From positions 71,069,276 through 71,133,275 of the forward strand of contig OZ024890.1 of NCBI GenBank assembly GCA_964017195.1: a stretch of DNA of 64,000 nt, given 5' to 3'. Under the pieces are notes generated by a model. It saw only the letters and a program-made list of their open reading frames with translations. It did not search any database and was not told the DNA's origin. Positions 62,271 to 64,000 of the stretch are shown here, in pieces; positions within the stretch are counted from its first letter, which is position 1, and every line of letters begins with the position of its first letter. Source of the stretch: Siderastrea radians. Lineage: Eukaryota; Cnidaria; Anthozoa; Scleractinia; Rhizangiidae. The position numbers and the translations under genes were made by a program.

Positions 62271-64000
62271 TATTGAATCTATCAGCAGGTACTGGGTTTT
62301 AAGATTAGTTTCTGTAGTAGCTGTCAATGCAGTCCTGTATCTTACAATTCTGTGGATCGGCAGCTTTGATGGTCACTCAATTCTTTTATTCTGAACCCAT
62401 TTTCCCCAGGCACTGCAACTACTCAGGACCATCTTTTGCTTTGATTTTAGTTTCGTAGCTCATTCTTTATTATCACTGACATTGAAATAATCTATGAAAT
62501 ACTGCTTTCGGTTCGTGAGTGGGGGCTCGTGAGTTGTGTTGCAACTTGTTGGGAGACAAATGGAAGGCAATTGGACGCCGCCTTAAACCACTACAGCATG
62601 AGGTAGTAACCAATTTTATATTGCTTTGTTTAGGAGTACGTGCTTTGTTTTGGGATTCCCTGTGATCCTTACACCATTGGACCACTGGGAAATGGCGCTA
62701 TAGAAATTTAGTATTTTTATTCATTATTATCCTAAGATGACAAGTCACCCAAAATGTAGTATACTAGAAGATGTTCCTTTAAATACCGGAAATCCGCAGC
62801 TAAGGTCACCCACGCTGCCGAATTTCTGGCGACAGGACAGGGATAAGGTTAGGGATTAGAAAGGCGATTTCCAACAGTGTAAAAAGCTAAATGTGGCATT
62901 ACGTGCACGAAGAAAGGTTTACTCCAGTATGGATATATGGAAACGCTTGTTGAACACGTAGTTCTTAACTTCTATACCTTTGCCACGACATTACGTCCAA
63001 TCGACAGCTGTTGCATAAAATACCACCGGTTTATTATTTAGCTGATTTAGCGGTTTATCATGTCATGATTTCAGCATGGCATGACGCACGAAGGAGTTTA
63101 GGGTTATTGGACGTTCTAATTAAAAACAGAAGCTAGCTGCATGTCGAAAGACGTGGGCAGGAGGGAGTGATGAACTTAGGCCTGGGCACTAGTGCCGGTA
63201 TTGGCGAATGAAAATCCGAGGTGTCTGACCACCGTGACGTCACATATAAGTCTGCCCGGGAAATTCAAAGGAAAGTTAACAAATGGCTTCCTCGCAAATG
63301 TTACAGTCCAGTTTCTCAAAAAGAACAGATCAAAACAATGAAAGAACGAAAGGTATGCTGCATACTATAACGTAAAAAGTATTCTTAATGCAAATTGGTC
63401 CTCAAAACAAAATAACAAATTGGCGGTAAGACTCAAAAGATTTCACGGACGCTTTGGTCGATGGATTGAAATCGTGATCAAGATCACTTTTCAGAAGCTG
63501 TATCGCACAAACCCTAAGATGTGTGGCTTTGAGACAAAAACATAACTTTTATATGTATAAACTCTTTCCAATTTTAGGAAAATAAAATTGCGTAACAATG
63601 CCATTAAAATGATTAGTGGCTTTAAACACCATTAAAATGTGGAGAAGAATACTTCAATACAAAGAAACGTTTACTGTGAATTCATGTGCTTGGTTCGAAG
63701 TTAATAATGGGCCACAGTGATTCCTTACTTTGCTAAACTATCTATTAAAAAACTACAAAGACGACAGCATTTGCTCACGGCGAAGCAAAACAGCTGACGC
63801 GCCGCAAATTTGTGCTGATGACTGATTGTACTCTTATTGAATAATTATAAAAAACCACAGTCTATCAAAAACGCCAACTTCCTCAGGTCAGTGATGTTAA
63901 GGGTTAACAAGACTCTCTCTTTACTAGGATGGTCCTCAGTTTGACTGTTTTAAAATTAATTAATCTTTGACCAATTTATTTGCGAAACGGTCATCTTGAT
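62271..64000. other. Intron of the partial paralogue, or intergenic
   Basis: 1.7 kb with no exon that I recognise. I looked for the CNFDFE and GGWGHINFDD modules on the plus strand and saw neither. A TGACGTCA (CRE-like) site is at 63235-63242. Confidence 0.5.

Noticed and set aside
1..64000. tRNA or rRNA genes
   Set aside because: I scanned for GGTTCGANNCC-type T-loops with matching stems and for rRNA-like conserved blocks and found none that held up.

Overview
This is a eukaryotic, intron-rich, AT-rich window dense in mobile elements, most likely from an anthozoan cnidarian (stony coral or sea anemone). The evidence is a three-domain thyroglobulin type-1 protein with the layout of sea-anemone equistatin, introns with standard GT-AG borders, and many short inverted-repeat elements. 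The species cannot be fixed from sequence alone. A run of Ns at 1071-1270 is an assembly gap.

Layout. (1) 57-24593, minus: a 25-exon gene for the DEAD-box RNA helicase DDX31 (yeast Dbp7 type). I rebuilt it exon by exon; phases agree at every junction except one, a 1-nt slip between exons 23 and 24. Its 8.6-kb intron 8 is a stack of nested DNA transposons, and intron 3 holds a decayed LINE. (2) 26137-27270, plus: a single-exon class A GPCR, head to head with DDX31. (3) 29407-33260, minus: a four-exon gene for a secreted 219-aa protein with three thyroglobulin type-1 domains, one per exon, matching the size and layout of equistatin, a protease inhibitor. (4) 35844-42200, minus: a three-exon gene for a secreted 237-aa protein (signal peptide, short coiled coil, beta-sandwich-like module ending in GGWGHINFDD). 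A paralogue starts on the plus strand at 61805 and runs out of the window. (5) 42.8-47.0 kb: a minisatellite of a 10-bp unit (TATAGCYRTG), broken by short retrotransposon tails and flanked by inverted pieces of the same repeat. (6) 47.3-48.6 kb: decayed coding remnants. (7) 50848-55704, plus: a four-exon gene for a 604-aa FOXO-type fork head protein with an unusual domain order. (8) 57.4-61.3 kb: a LINE 3' fragment next to a long palindrome, itself split by a 2.4-kb element that carries a fresh 391-bp tandem duplication.

The genes do not form a pathway. They are unrelated neighbours apart from the paralogous pair, which brackets the minisatellite and FOXO-like gene. All gene models were made by eye from splice motifs, reading-frame continuity and family motifs; no alignment or expression data were used.
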